A DNA stretch of 7,962 bases from Magnetococcales bacterium (GCA_015228895.1 JADGCR010000098.1:1-7962), one strand, 5' to 3'. Numbered from the stretch's first letter, positions 1 to 6,509 are shown. A program made the numbers and translations. The notes: generated by a model not told the origin, from the sequence alone.

Positions 1-765
1 GGTCCCGCTCCTTTTGGATGGAGGAGGCCGCGGCCTGCGATTGCAGATAGGAATCCCGGAGTTCACCGACCATGTGGTTCAACGCCATGGCGAGATGATC
101 GAGTTCGTCCAGGGCGCTGTTGGTCACCTGCCGATGGGCCAATGGCTCCAGGTTTTCCAGATGCTGGAGCTGGACGAGTTGGGCGTAGCCGGCCATGCGG
201 CGCAGCCGCCGTCCCACCAGGATATGGAGCAGAAACAGGACGAAAAAGAAAACCAGAAAAATTTGCGTGGCCTGAGTGAGCAGAATGATCATGCCCCGTT
301 CCCGCAAGCGGACGAAAATTTCCTCCAGGGTGCTGGCCACTTCCAGGGTGCCCAAGGCCACGGTACGGTCGTCGAAGCGGCTCACCAGGGGAAAGCTGCG
401 TCGAATGAGATGGTCTCCCCCCCCCTTCTGCCCTGGAAGATCTCTTCGCCATCGGCCAGTTTCACCCAGGCGTAGCGGATGTTCGGCAGGTTGGCGATGC
501 CCTGCAACTGCATGGTCACGGCATCGAAACGGGTGAGCCAGAGATCCTGGACGATGATGGGCAGGTGGCTGGTCTGAATATCCCGCAACCGGGTTTCGTC
601 CATCTCCCGTTCATGTTGATACTCAAGATGGAGTTGCATCGCGGTGGCCAGAAGGGTCGCCACAACGCCGAACAGCAGCACATGGAGGGCGACGCGCCGA
701 CCCAGTCGATGCCGAGGGAAACCGACGGAACGGGAGAGCGCCATTTTGGGGTCGAACGGGATCAT
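1..765 (-). CDS. Membrane sensor protein (HAMP-type signalling protein), frameshifted at a G9 run and cut by the window edge
   Basis: This gene encodes the front part of an inner-membrane sensor. ATG at 763-765 is preceded by GGAAGG about 9 bases upstream. Residues 25-43 form a first membrane helix, and residues 45-157 a periplasmic domain. The starting frame reaches a TGA at 382-384 after 127 codons. Past the G9 run (plus-strand C at 417-425), another frame stays open to base 1 and continues the same architecture: an ALGTLEVAS strand (about 137-145), a second membrane helix (about 160-184), a basic GRRLRRM turn and a HAMP-like helical region. One extra G, or two fewer, would join the frames. 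The output domain (histidine kinase, GGDEF or methyl-accepting) lies outside the window, so the enzyme class is unknown. It is translationally coupled to the solute-binding protein gene just upstream. It could be a pseudogene, a phase-variable gene or a sequencing error. Confidence 0.75.
417..425. repeat. C9/G9 homopolymer at the frameshift point
   Basis: Nine consecutive C on the plus strand, read as nine G in the sensor gene on the minus strand. It sits exactly where the coding signal passes from one frame to another. Runs of this length are prone to replication slippage, transcriptional slippage and sequencing miscounts. Confidence 0.9.
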
Positions 766-1511
766 CAGGGTCCGCCTTCCACCGTGGTCATGATTTTTTT
801 CCAGGTTCCATCCTGCTTCATCCGGCTCAGTTCCGCGGTGATGCGCGGCACCAGGTCGGCGTGCTTGCGATGGAGATAGGCGTGAATCGGACTTTCCAAC
901 AAGGGGCCGCCGGCAACGCGCGCGTCGCTGACACCCATGGATTGCTTGAGGAACTCTCCCTGGAGATCATCGTAGAGAATGGCGTCCACCCTGTGCCGTT
1001 TGAGCAGATCGAACAGTTGCCGGCTGTCATCGGTGCGGGTGATGGTGCGCGCCTGCGGGAGCCGGGTCTCGAACACCTGCCATCCCCTGACGAAAGCCAC
1101 ATGCAAGGGCAGCAGGTCCTGCCAGGAGGAGATGAGCAGTTCCGGACGCAGGGTGAAGGCGACAAAGCGCACACTCAACCAGGGTTCCGGCACCATGATC
1201 AGAAAGGGGAACCTGTTTTCCAGGCCGGCGATGCGGAACAGATCGCCATCGGCCTGTTCCTGCCCGATCAATTGAAGGGCGCGCTCGGAGGGCAGACGGG
1301 TGATGCGGACGGGATGGTCCAGACGGCGAAACAGGGCATGCGCCATGCGGTCGAGAAGCCCGGTCCGCTCCGGATTGGCGTAAACCGGCATGGCGTCCGA
1401 GACGACCAGGGAGAGGGTTTCGGAGGCGTCAGTCCGGTTTCCGCACAGACAACAAAACAACCAGACAGCACAGGCTGCCACGCCGTGGATGAATCTGGAG
1501 CGCGTCTCCAT
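765..1511 (-). CDS. Periplasmic substrate-binding protein, family 3 (SBP_bac_3-like)
   Basis: This is a 248-residue secreted protein resembling extracellular solute-binding proteins of the amino-acid ABC transporter type. I chose ATG at 1509-1511 over an in-frame ATG at 1577. The chosen start gives a normal signal peptide: basic METRSRF, hydrophobic core at 10-24 and a likely cut after TDA at residue 29. A purine-rich GGGGGAGA also lies upstream, at a slightly long distance. Family-like features are the early SERALQLIGQEQADGDL segment, a VPEPW motif, an AFVRGWQVFE segment opening the second lobe, and a C-terminal DGTWKKI. No permease or ATPase gene is visible. Its stop overlaps the start of the sensor gene by one base (TGATG at 763-767), so the two are probably made together, and I infer that it presents a ligand to that sensor. 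The ligand cannot be read from the sequence. Confidence 0.82.
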   Translation of the reverse strand: METRSRFIHGVAACAVWLFCCLCGNRTDASETLSLVVSDAMPVYANPERTGLLDRMAHALFRRLDHPVRITRLPSERALQLIGQEQADGDLFRIAGLENRFPFLIMVPEPWLSVRFVAFTLRPELLISSWQDLLPLHVAFVRGWQVFETRLPQARTITRTDDSRQLFDLLKRHRVDAILYDDLQGEFLKQSMGVSDARVAGGPLLESPIHAYLHRKHADLVPRITAELSRMKQDGTWKKIMTTVEGGP

Positions 1512-1588
1512 GATCTTGAATCGTCTCCCCCCGGTTGTCGTTGCGTTTGTTCCACAACACGCCCCAACACGAATCAATCATGCGCTGC

Positions 1589-1617
1589 ATGTTGCTTGGA
1601 GGTGGGGGATTTGTCAA
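1589..1617 (-). promoter_or_regulatory. Candidate promoter for the solute-binding protein / sensor unit
   Basis: On the minus strand a perfect TTGACA (1612-1617) is followed after 17 bases by CAACAT (1589-1594). That is a full -35 match with a weak -10, in the gap between the chrA stop and the solute-binding protein start. Position and direction fit, but the -10 matches only three of six bases. Confidence 0.35.
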
Positions 1618-1632
1618 GAAAAAGTTTCTTTC

Positions 1633-2841
1633 TCATCCCGACGACAGAGCTGACAGCGCGGCGGACAGGATCACCACCAGCCAGGGAGGCGTCTTCCAGA
1701 ACACAAGCAGTCCGAAGTCCGCCAGGGCGATGCTGAAATCCGTGACCGACAGCACGCCGCAGGTCCAGACAGGGTGGTAGAGCGCCGCCAGAAGCAGTCC
1801 CACCACGGCCGCGTTGACGCCACGCAAAATGGACCGGGCCGCCGGCCTGACCCGGAACGCCTCCCAGAATGGCAACGCCCCCGCCACCAGCAGGAAGGAC
1901 GGCAGAAAGACCGCGAACAACGCCAGCAGGCCGCCAGACCAACCGGAGGGACCAAAAGGCATGGCCGCCCCCAGATAGGCGGCGAAAGTGAACAGGGGTC
2001 CGGGAACCGCCTGGGCGGCCCCGTAGCCCGCCAGGAATGATTCCCTGTGCAGCCAGCCGGATTGCACAACCTCCGCCTGCAACAGGGGCAGCACCACGTG
2101 TCCGCCTCCGAAAACCAGGGAACCGGATCGATAGAAGCCATCCATGATCTGAATCCAGGGAGCGGCGTGATTCGCGGCAAGGTATGGCAAAAGCAACAGC
2201 AGCACGCCAAACAGGATCAACGGCACCACTCCAGCGCGACGGGAAAAGGTCGTCTGCGGCGCCGTTTCCGGTTTTTCCCCCGGCAGGCGCAAAAAGGCCC
2301 AGCCCAACAGTCCACCCAGCGCAATGGCGACAACCTGCCCCAGGGCCGTGGGCCAGGCTCCGGCCAGGATGGCGACGAGAATGGCCAGGGTGGCCCGGTG
2401 CCGGTCATTGCAGAGGGTCCGGGCCATGCCCCACACCGCCTGTGCCACCACAGCCACGGCCACCACCTTGAGTCCATGGAGCCACCCCGCGTGGTTTGAC
2501 ATCTCCAGATGGGGCAACCCAAGGGCGAAGAGCGTCATGGCCAGGGCCGATGGCAGGGTAAAGCCGATCCAGGCCGCCACGGCTCCCGGCACGCCTGCCC
2601 GCATCATGCCCAGTCCCATCCCGACCTGACTGCTGGCGGGACCGGGCAGAAACTGACACATGGCCACGAGATCCGCGTAGGCCTGTTCATGCAACCATTG
2701 TCGGCGCGTCACGAACTCCTCCCGGAAATAGCCGAGATGGGCCACGGGTCCGCCAAAGGAGGTCAGGCCAAGTCTGAGGAACAGCATGGCGACTTCGGCG
2801 ACGCTTCCCGGAGTTCCGGATTTTTTTGCATGGCTGGTCAT
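1633..2841 (-). CDS. chrA: Chromate transporter, ChrA / CHR family, two-domain form
   Basis: This 402-residue integral membrane protein belongs to the CHR family, whose characterised members export chromate from the cytoplasm by using the proton-motive force. The length is that of the long, two-domain form. The N-terminal half carries the conserved SFGGP (28-32), a YFREEFVTRRQWL stretch and QFLPGPASSQ (63-72). The C-terminal half repeats the pattern with VFGGGHVVLPLL (243-254) and AVPGPLFTFAAYLG (278-291). Both halves are rich in hydrophobic segments, with a polar linker at about 186-204. ATG at 2839-2841 places the family motifs at the expected distance, though its ribosome-binding site is weak. 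No chrB regulator or other metal gene is beside it. The next genes on the same strand are separated by 121 bases. Family membership is clear, but the substrate is inferred because many CHR proteins are untested. Confidence 0.93.
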   Translation of the reverse strand: MTSHAKKSGTPGSVAEVAMLFLRLGLTSFGGPVAHLGYFREEFVTRRQWLHEQAYADLVAMCQFLPGPASSQVGMGLGMMRAGVPGAVAAWIGFTLPSALAMTLFALGLPHLEMSNHAGWLHGLKVVAVAVVAQAVWGMARTLCNDRHRATLAILVAILAGAWPTALGQVVAIALGGLLGWAFLRLPGEKPETAPQTTFSRRAGVVPLILFGVLLLLLPYLAANHAAPWIQIMDGFYRSGSLVFGGGHVVLPLLQAEVVQSGWLHRESFLAGYGAAQAVPGPLFTFAAYLGAAMPFGPSGWSGGLLALFAVFLPSFLLVAGALPFWEAFRVRPAARSILRGVNAAVVGLLLAALYHPVWTCGVLSVTDFSIALADFGLLVFWKTPPWLVVILSAALSALSSG

Positions 2842-3199
2842 GGTCGATCCATTCCCGCTTGTGGGTGGTCACCGCGAAACTTCATCCGGAAGTCATGCTG
2901 ACATCTTTTCTTTCCCGTTTCAATGGCGGGCCCGCTCGTCGGAGTCAGGGGCCTTCGGCCCATCCGGGCCTGGAAAGTCTGCATCAGGAAAGATTGCCAT
3001 TGACAGGGCGTCCATCCATTTGGTAAGGTGACATTAATTTATTGGCAGTTTGTGTTGGCAAAAAAGTATCCGTACTGGTAGAAACAAAACCCTGTAGTTG
3101 GTCCTTATCCTCCCCGTGGTTTTCGTTTTGACTCCCCGTTTGGGGTTCTGCACTCCGACATGCTGCCAAATCCCACTTTTTTCCCAGGAGTTGTTGAAG
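2842..3199. other. Divergent intergenic region with probable long cold-shock leader
   Basis: This 358-base stretch lies between the divergent chrA and cold-shock genes. No convincing ORF or RNA gene is visible. It holds a GGGCC/GGCCC hairpin (2949-2961), a short CCCC/GGGG hairpin (3134-3145), and two TTGGCA copies 13 bases apart (3042-3047 and 3055-3060). The complement TGCCAA occurs at 3164-3169, shortly before the cold-shock ribosome-binding site. No good chrA promoter was found on the minus strand. Confidence 0.5.
3000..3029 (+). promoter_or_regulatory. Candidate promoter for the cold-shock gene
   Basis: TTGACA (3000-3005) is followed after 18 bases by TAAGGT (3024-3029). The -35 is perfect and the -10 poor. 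If used, the untranslated leader would be roughly 160 bases, in line with the long leaders of CspA-type genes. Other starts further downstream are possible. Confidence 0.3.
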
Positions 3200-3412
3200 A
3201 TGTCGGATCGTGAAACTGGAACAGTCAAATGGTTTAATGACAGCAAGGGCTTTGGCTTCGTCGAGCGGGACCATGGCAAGGGAGACGCTTTTGTGCATCA
3301 CAGCGCCATTTCCATGGAGGGCTTCAAGAGTTTGAGCGAGGGCCAACGGGTCGAGTTCACCGTCGCCCAGGGCGAGAAAGGGCCCAAGGCGGAAAACGTC
3401 AAGGTCATGTGA
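3200..3412 (+). CDS. Cold-shock protein, CspA family
   Basis: This 70-residue single cold-shock domain protein is a small five-strand beta barrel of the kind that binds single-stranded RNA and DNA. Such proteins act as RNA chaperones that melt structure in the cold or during stress. Both nucleic-acid binding motifs are present: RNP1 as KGFGFV (16-21) and RNP2 as FVHHS (31-35). The family opening GTVKWFN and the closing GPKAENV are also seen. ATG at 3200 has AGGAG at 3186-3190, nine bases upstream, and matches the usual family length. An in-frame ATG at 3098 would add 34 unrelated residues and is rejected. The gene is monocistronic, closed by a strong terminator. A long leader suggests post-transcriptional control, but cold induction cannot be shown from sequence, since many Csp paralogues are not cold-induced. 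Confidence 0.96.
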   Translation: MSDRETGTVKWFNDSKGFGFVERDHGKGDAFVHHSAISMEGFKSLSEGQRVEFTVAQGEKGPKAENVKVM

Positions 3413-3432
3413 TTCTTTCGTTTCCAGAAGAG

Positions 3433-3471
3433 GCCGTCGTCCGGAGGATCGTGGACGGCGGCTTTTTTTTT
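3433..3471 (+). terminator. Intrinsic terminator of the cold-shock gene
   Basis: A 10-base-pair stem (GCCGTCGTCC at 3433-3442 with GGACGGCGGC at 3453-3462, one G-U pair) has a 10-base loop and is followed directly by nine T (3463-3471). It lies 20 bases after the cold-shock stop codon. Confidence 0.93.
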
Positions 3472-3551
3472 GCTGCGTCCGGCAGGGTGCGCACAAGTCG
3501 GTGGGAGATGCGCGTCGAGACAAAAAGTTGGCTGAGACAGGCTGTTTGCGA

Positions 3552-3580
3552 TTGACGACAATGGCGATTCACCGGACAAT
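3552..3580 (+). promoter_or_regulatory. Candidate promoter for the Rpn-family gene
   Basis: TTGACG (3552-3557), 17 bases, then GACAAT (3575-3580): a five-of-six -35 and a four-of-six -10 at ideal spacing. It lies downstream of the cold-shock terminator and 44 bases before the Rpn-family start codon. Confidence 0.45.
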
Positions 3581-3624
3581 GGGAACCGATGACGCCTCAC
3601 CCAATCCCATGCAGGGAGTCTGTC

Positions 3625-4524
3625 ATGAAATTCATCGATCCGAAAATTGATTTCGCGTTCAAGAAGGTTTTCGGCAGCGAAAACGCCAAGGAGCTCCTGA
3701 TCAGTTTTCTGGAGAGCCTTCTGCAACTTGAGGGAGACCGGCGTATTGCCGAGTTGACCATCCTGGACCCGTTTTTGGCGCCGAAGATCCGGGAGATGAA
3801 ATATTCCATCCTGGATGTCAAATGCCGCGATCATCGTGGCGTTTCTTACCTCGTTGAAATGCAGGTTCAAAAGGTGGTGGCCTTCCTGAAACGGATCCAG
3901 TACAATTCCGCGAAGGCCTATGCGCATCAAATTGAACGAAGCGAGGATTATCCCAGGTTGAATCAGGTGATCGCCATCACCATCACGGATTTTGTCCTGT
4001 TTGGAAGCTTTGACCATTGCGTTTCACGCCATGAGTCACGGGAGACCATGACGGGTCAGTCCCACCTGCAGGACATTCTCCACTTCTTTGTCGAACTTCC
4101 CAAATTTTCAAAACCATTGGAGGCATTGGACGATATGCTCGACCAGTGGATTTACTTCATCAAACATGCCGGCTCTCTGCATGAAGTTCCTGAAAAGTTG
4201 AATGCGGCCCCGTTTCGTCATGCTTTTGAGATGGCCATGGTCGCCAACATGACGACCGAGGAACTTGAAATGTATGACAATGCCGGTATTGCCATTGCGG
4301 ATGCGCGCGGGGGGATTGAATTGGCTCGGCAGGAAGGCGAGCAGATTGGCGAACAAAAAGGCAAAACAGAAATGTTGATCAGTCTGTTGCAACATCGCTT
4401 TGGCAGTATTCCCGACTGGGCCAAGCCGAAAATCTCCAAGGCCGATCCGACTTCCCTGAAGGCGTGGACCTTGCGGGTCCTGGACGCCCCCACCCTGGAA
4501 AGCGTGTTCGCGGATCGGCTGTGA
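3625..4524 (+). CDS. Rpn family recombination-promoting nuclease / putative transposase (PD-(D/E)XK)
   Basis: This 299-residue protein belongs to the Rpn / PDDEXK_2 family, whose characterised members are DNA endonucleases that raise RecA-independent recombination. ATG at 3625 has GGGAG six bases upstream and gives the family opening FIDPKIDFAFKKVFG; an in-frame ATG at 3589 adds an unrelated 12 residues. The nuclease core shows Asp64 in SILDVKC and Glu78-Met-Gln80 in YLVEMQ, which fits the D...ExQ form of the active site. Residues 229-249 form a charged EGEQIGEQKG-type helical stretch, and the end (RFGSIPDW to LESVFA) matches the usual C-terminal module. It is full length with no visible damage. 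No inverted repeats or partner transposase genes flank it, so mobility is not shown. It probably has its own promoter, and its stop lies 14 bases before the -35 of the hrcA promoter. Confidence 0.88.
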   Translation: MKFIDPKIDFAFKKVFGSENAKELLISFLESLLQLEGDRRIAELTILDPFLAPKIREMKYSILDVKCRDHRGVSYLVEMQVQKVVAFLKRIQYNSAKAYAHQIERSEDYPRLNQVIAITITDFVLFGSFDHCVSRHESRETMTGQSHLQDILHFFVELPKFSKPLEALDDMLDQWIYFIKHAGSLHEVPEKLNAAPFRHAFEMAMVANMTTEELEMYDNAGIAIADARGGIELARQEGEQIGEQKGKTEMLISLLQHRFGSIPDWAKPKISKADPTSLKAWTLRVLDAPTLESVFADRL

Positions 4525-4537
4525 TCACGGGAACGGT

Positions 4538-4566
4538 TTGACAGGTCGCCCCATCGTTGCTATATT
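4538..4566 (+). promoter_or_regulatory. Near-consensus housekeeping promoter of the hrcA cluster
   Basis: TTGACA (4538-4543), exactly 17 bases, then TATATT (4561-4566): a perfect -35 and a five-of-six -10. Transcription would start near 4573, leaving a leader of about 42 bases before hrcA. Such a strong promoter would be expected to be held down by a repressor. Confidence 0.8.
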
Positions 4567-4597
4567 GTGTAAATTCGTATTCATGTGGCAACACAAT
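4564..4597. promoter_or_regulatory. Inverted repeat overlapping the hrcA -10 and start site (candidate operator)
   Basis: ATTGTGT (4564-4570) and its exact reverse complement ACACAAT (4591-4597) are separated by 20 bases. The left arm overlaps the -10 and the right arm lies in the leader. A further CACAAT occurs at 4611-4616, across the start codon. It does not match the CIRCE operator, so the cognate protein, perhaps HrcA itself, is inferred only from position. Confidence 0.45.
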
Positions 4598-4614
4598 CAT
4601 AAAGTTTATTCACA

Positions 4615-5670
4615 ATGTTGACCTCTCGTCAAAGCGATATCCTTAAAAAAGTCGTTGAGTCTCATATCGCCGACGGTGAACCCGTAGGCTCGCAGACGAT
4701 GCGCAAGCGTTTTCAGGTGGATCTCTCCTCGGCCAGCATTCGCAACGCCATGGCGGAACTGGAAGAGATGGGCTTTCTGTTTCGCGTTCATCACTCGTCG
4801 GGCCGTGCCCCCACGGAAAAAGCGTTTCGTTTTTATGTGGATGGTTTGCTGGAGGTCAGTTCCCTCTCCCAGGAAGAGCAGGAACGGATCCTCATGGCCT
4901 GCGAAAGCGGACGTTCCGACCTGGACCGGGCCTTGACCGAGGTGGGGCGGGTGCTGTCCGTGTTGAGTTCCAATGCCTGCCTGGTGCGGCCTTTGGGCAT
5001 GGGGCGGGTTTTGTTGCGGGGGGTGCGGTTCATCCGCCTCGACGAGGCCCGCGGGCAGACCACGCGGATCATGGCCCTGTTGGTGGCGACCAACGGACAA
5101 CTGGACTCGCGCATGTTCATCATGCAGGGCCCTCTCAGTCAGCAGGATTTGGATCGCCATGGCATCACCCTGAGTCGCATGCTGGATGGGGCGACCCTGC
5201 GGGAGGCCAGGGAGCAACTCCAGACGATGCTGGTCCGCGGGGAGCGGGATTTGCGTCTGCTGTGCGGCAACCTTCTGGAAAGCATGGCGTTCGGTGGCCA
5301 TGCCGGGGAGTTGATCATCAATGGCAGGATGAACCTGCTGCTTTCGTTCGGGACCGGCCACGACGCCGCTGCGGTGCTGCCCCGCGCCCAGGAGGCCCTG
5401 GCGATCCTGGAAGAGAAGCGCCGCCTGATGCAACTGCTGGATCACTGTCTGGAAACCGAAGGGGTCCGCCTGTTCATCGGTTCCGAATCCGCCCTGGGAG
5501 GGGGGTGCGCGGTGGTGGCCTCCAGTTTCACCGGACCCACCAGCGCCGCTCTGGGAGCCTTGGGGGTTCTGGGACCCACCCGTTTGGATTATGCCCATGT
5601 CATTCCCCTGGTGGAGTTCACCGCCAAGGTGTTGAGCGCTTTACTGGCGGATTCCGCGCCGCCTTGTTGA
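4615..5670 (+). CDS. hrcA: Heat-inducible transcription repressor HrcA
   Basis: HrcA is a dimeric DNA-binding repressor of chaperone genes, classically binding the CIRCE operator and depending on GroEL for activity. This 351-residue protein has the family's full length. The N-terminal winged-helix region is clear: GEPVGSQT (21-28), then SSASIRNAMAELEEMGFL (38-55) as the recognition part, then SGRAPTEKAFRFYVD (62-76). The C-terminal GPTRLDYAHVIPLVEF is typical of the family. ATG at 4615 places these motifs at the usual positions, but there is no clear ribosome-binding site, and the second codon (TTG) could also start. It is first in the hrcA-grpE-dnaK order, with grpE 29 bases downstream. A near-consensus promoter overlapped by an inverted repeat suggests autoregulation. 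No CIRCE sequence is present near hrcA or dnaK, so its targets may be elsewhere or use a diverged operator. Confidence 0.95.
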   Translation: MLTSRQSDILKKVVESHIADGEPVGSQTMRKRFQVDLSSASIRNAMAELEEMGFLFRVHHSSGRAPTEKAFRFYVDGLLEVSSLSQEEQERILMACESGRSDLDRALTEVGRVLSVLSSNACLVRPLGMGRVLLRGVRFIRLDEARGQTTRIMALLVATNGQLDSRMFIMQGPLSQQDLDRHGITLSRMLDGATLREAREQLQTMLVRGERDLRLLCGNLLESMAFGGHAGELIINGRMNLLLSFGTGHDAAAVLPRAQEALAILEEKRRLMQLLDHCLETEGVRLFIGSESALGGGCAVVASSFTGPTSAALGALGVLGPTRLDYAHVIPLVEFTAKVLSALLADSAPPC

Positions 5671-5699
5671 CGACCTTTTTTTTGCGAAGAGATCAGCCT

Positions 5700-6362
5700 A
5701 TGTCGAAGAATCAAACGGACGCGTCCACAGACACCCTCAACGAATCCGCTCCGGCGACCGGGGAGGAGTCCCCCCCCCGGCAGGTCGCCGAGGAGACGGT
5801 CCAACCGGTCGCGGCCCCGCCGCAGGAGACCGTCGAGGCCGCAGAGGAGAGCCAGGATGGCCAATCGGAACAGGAAGGGTACATCTCCCCCATGGAACTG
5901 CTGATTCAGGCCCAGTCCAAGGCCGAAGAGTACCGCAACGACTATTTGCGGGCGGTGGCCGACATGCGCAATCAGCGTCAGCGGGCCGAACGGGAGATGC
6001 AACAGGCCAGACAGTATGCCATCGAGTCGTTCGCCAAGGACCTGTTGCAGGTGGCGGACAACCTGGAAAGGGCTTTGGCCGCCATCCCCGAAAGCAGCGA
6101 TCCCGCCACGATCGCCGTTACCGATGGGGTGCGCATGGTGGCGACGGTGTTGGAAAACACCCTGAAAAAACATGGCGTCACCCGCATCGTGGCCCTGTCG
6201 GCCCCTTTCGATCCCAATCTCCATCAGGCGGTGATGCAGGTCGCGGACGATTCGGTCGCGCCGGACACGGTGGTGCGGGAGATGCAGGCCGGATACCTGC
6301 TCAACAATCGCCTGCTGCGTCCCTCCATGGTGGGAATCGCCCAAGGGGGAGGCGGGGAGTAG
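5700..6362 (+). CDS. grpE: Nucleotide exchange factor GrpE (HSP-70 cofactor)
   Basis: GrpE is a cytoplasmic dimer that speeds ADP release from DnaK, resetting the chaperone cycle. The protein has 220 residues. Residues 1-60 are an acidic, Ala/Pro/Glu-rich disordered tail. Residues 65-120 form the long dimerising helix (SKAEEYRNDYLRAVADMRNQ onward). Residues 168-215 form the beta-rich DnaK-binding part with FDPNLHQAVMQV and the GrpE signature ending GYLLNNRLLRPSMV. ATG at 5700 has a purine-rich GAAGAGA upstream; the frame is open further 5' but overlaps hrcA in a different frame and shows no family similarity there. It sits 29 bases after hrcA and 147 bases before dnaK, and is probably co-transcribed with hrcA. 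A run of nine C falls in the tail at codons 24-27, in frame. Confidence 0.96.
   Translation: MSKNQTDASTDTLNESAPATGEESPPRQVAEETVQPVAAPPQETVEAAEESQDGQSEQEGYISPMELLIQAQSKAEEYRNDYLRAVADMRNQRQRAEREMQQARQYAIESFAKDLLQVADNLERALAAIPESSDPATIAVTDGVRMVATVLENTLKKHGVTRIVALSAPFDPNLHQAVMQVADDSVAPDTVVREMQAGYLLNNRLLRPSMVGIAQGGGGE
5770..5778. repeat. C9 homopolymer in the disordered tail of grpE
   Basis: Nine consecutive C encode Ser-Pro-Pro-Arg at grpE codons 24-27. The frame is intact on both sides. It is the same length as the run that breaks the sensor gene at 417-425. Confidence 0.9.
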
Positions 6363-6381
6363 AAATCTTGCGGAAGACACT

Positions 6382-6410
6382 CTTGACAAGAGCGCGCGGG
6401 ATTCCCATAT
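6382..6410 (+). promoter_or_regulatory. RpoH (sigma-32)-like heat-shock promoter of dnaK
   Basis: CTTGACA (6382-6388), 15 bases, then CCCATAT (6404-6410). This matches the known sigma-32 pattern CTTGAAA, 11-16 bases, CCCATNT with one mismatch. It lies 20 bases after the grpE stop and about 100 bases before dnaK, which could let dnaK be induced apart from hrcA-grpE. The -35 also lies within a CTCTT/AAGAG inverted repeat (6380-6392). Confidence 0.65.
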
Positions 6411-6509
6411 CTACAGCGGAACATCAAAAAACCGGCTTGTGAAGCGTCTGGACCGGCCGGCATGACTTCCGGGCGCAAAACGGCATGCACTTTAAGGGTA
6501 TCTAAAATC

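Noticed and set aside
63..452. 129-residue minus-strand frame across the sensor gene
   Set aside because: This third frame is Arg/Gly/Pro-rich with no membrane helices. The true continuation is the other frame, which keeps the second helix and HAMP-like segment.
14..475. 153-residue plus-strand frame opposite the sensor gene
   Set aside because: Gln/His-rich, with no recognisable domain; antisense shadow.
1512..1577. Longer start for the solute-binding protein at 1577
   Set aside because: It would place 22 polar residues before a normal signal peptide and has no ribosome-binding site.
1616..1630. AAGAAA / TTTCTT inverted repeat after chrA as a terminator
   Set aside because: A six-pair stem made almost only of A and T, with a 3-base loop, is too weak; the T-rich part is within the stem itself.
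2949..2961. GGGCC / GGCCC hairpin as a terminator
   Set aside because: Only five pairs, with no T run on either side, and no gene ending there.
3042..3060. Possible sigma-54 promoter at the TTGGCA repeats
   Set aside because: The GG and GC elements are not at the required 10-base spacing.
4525..4614. CIRCE operator or sigma-32 promoter upstream of hrcA
   Set aside because: No TTAGCACTC-like arm is present, and the CCCCAT at 4549-4554 has no CTTGAA-like element at a suitable distance upstream.
4606..5598. 330-residue open frame antisense to hrcA
   Set aside because: It is rich in Gln/His/Pro/Gly with no domain pattern, and lies opposite a clear full-length HrcA. It is a shadow of high-GC coding sequence.
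5262..5699. 5' extension of the grpE frame inside hrcA
   Set aside because: The extension is read out of frame with HrcA and shows no GrpE-like sequence; ATG at 5700 gives a normal GrpE length.
5589..6389. 266-residue open frame antisense to grpE
   Set aside because: It is low-complexity, Gly/Arg/Leu-rich, and sits opposite a clear grpE.
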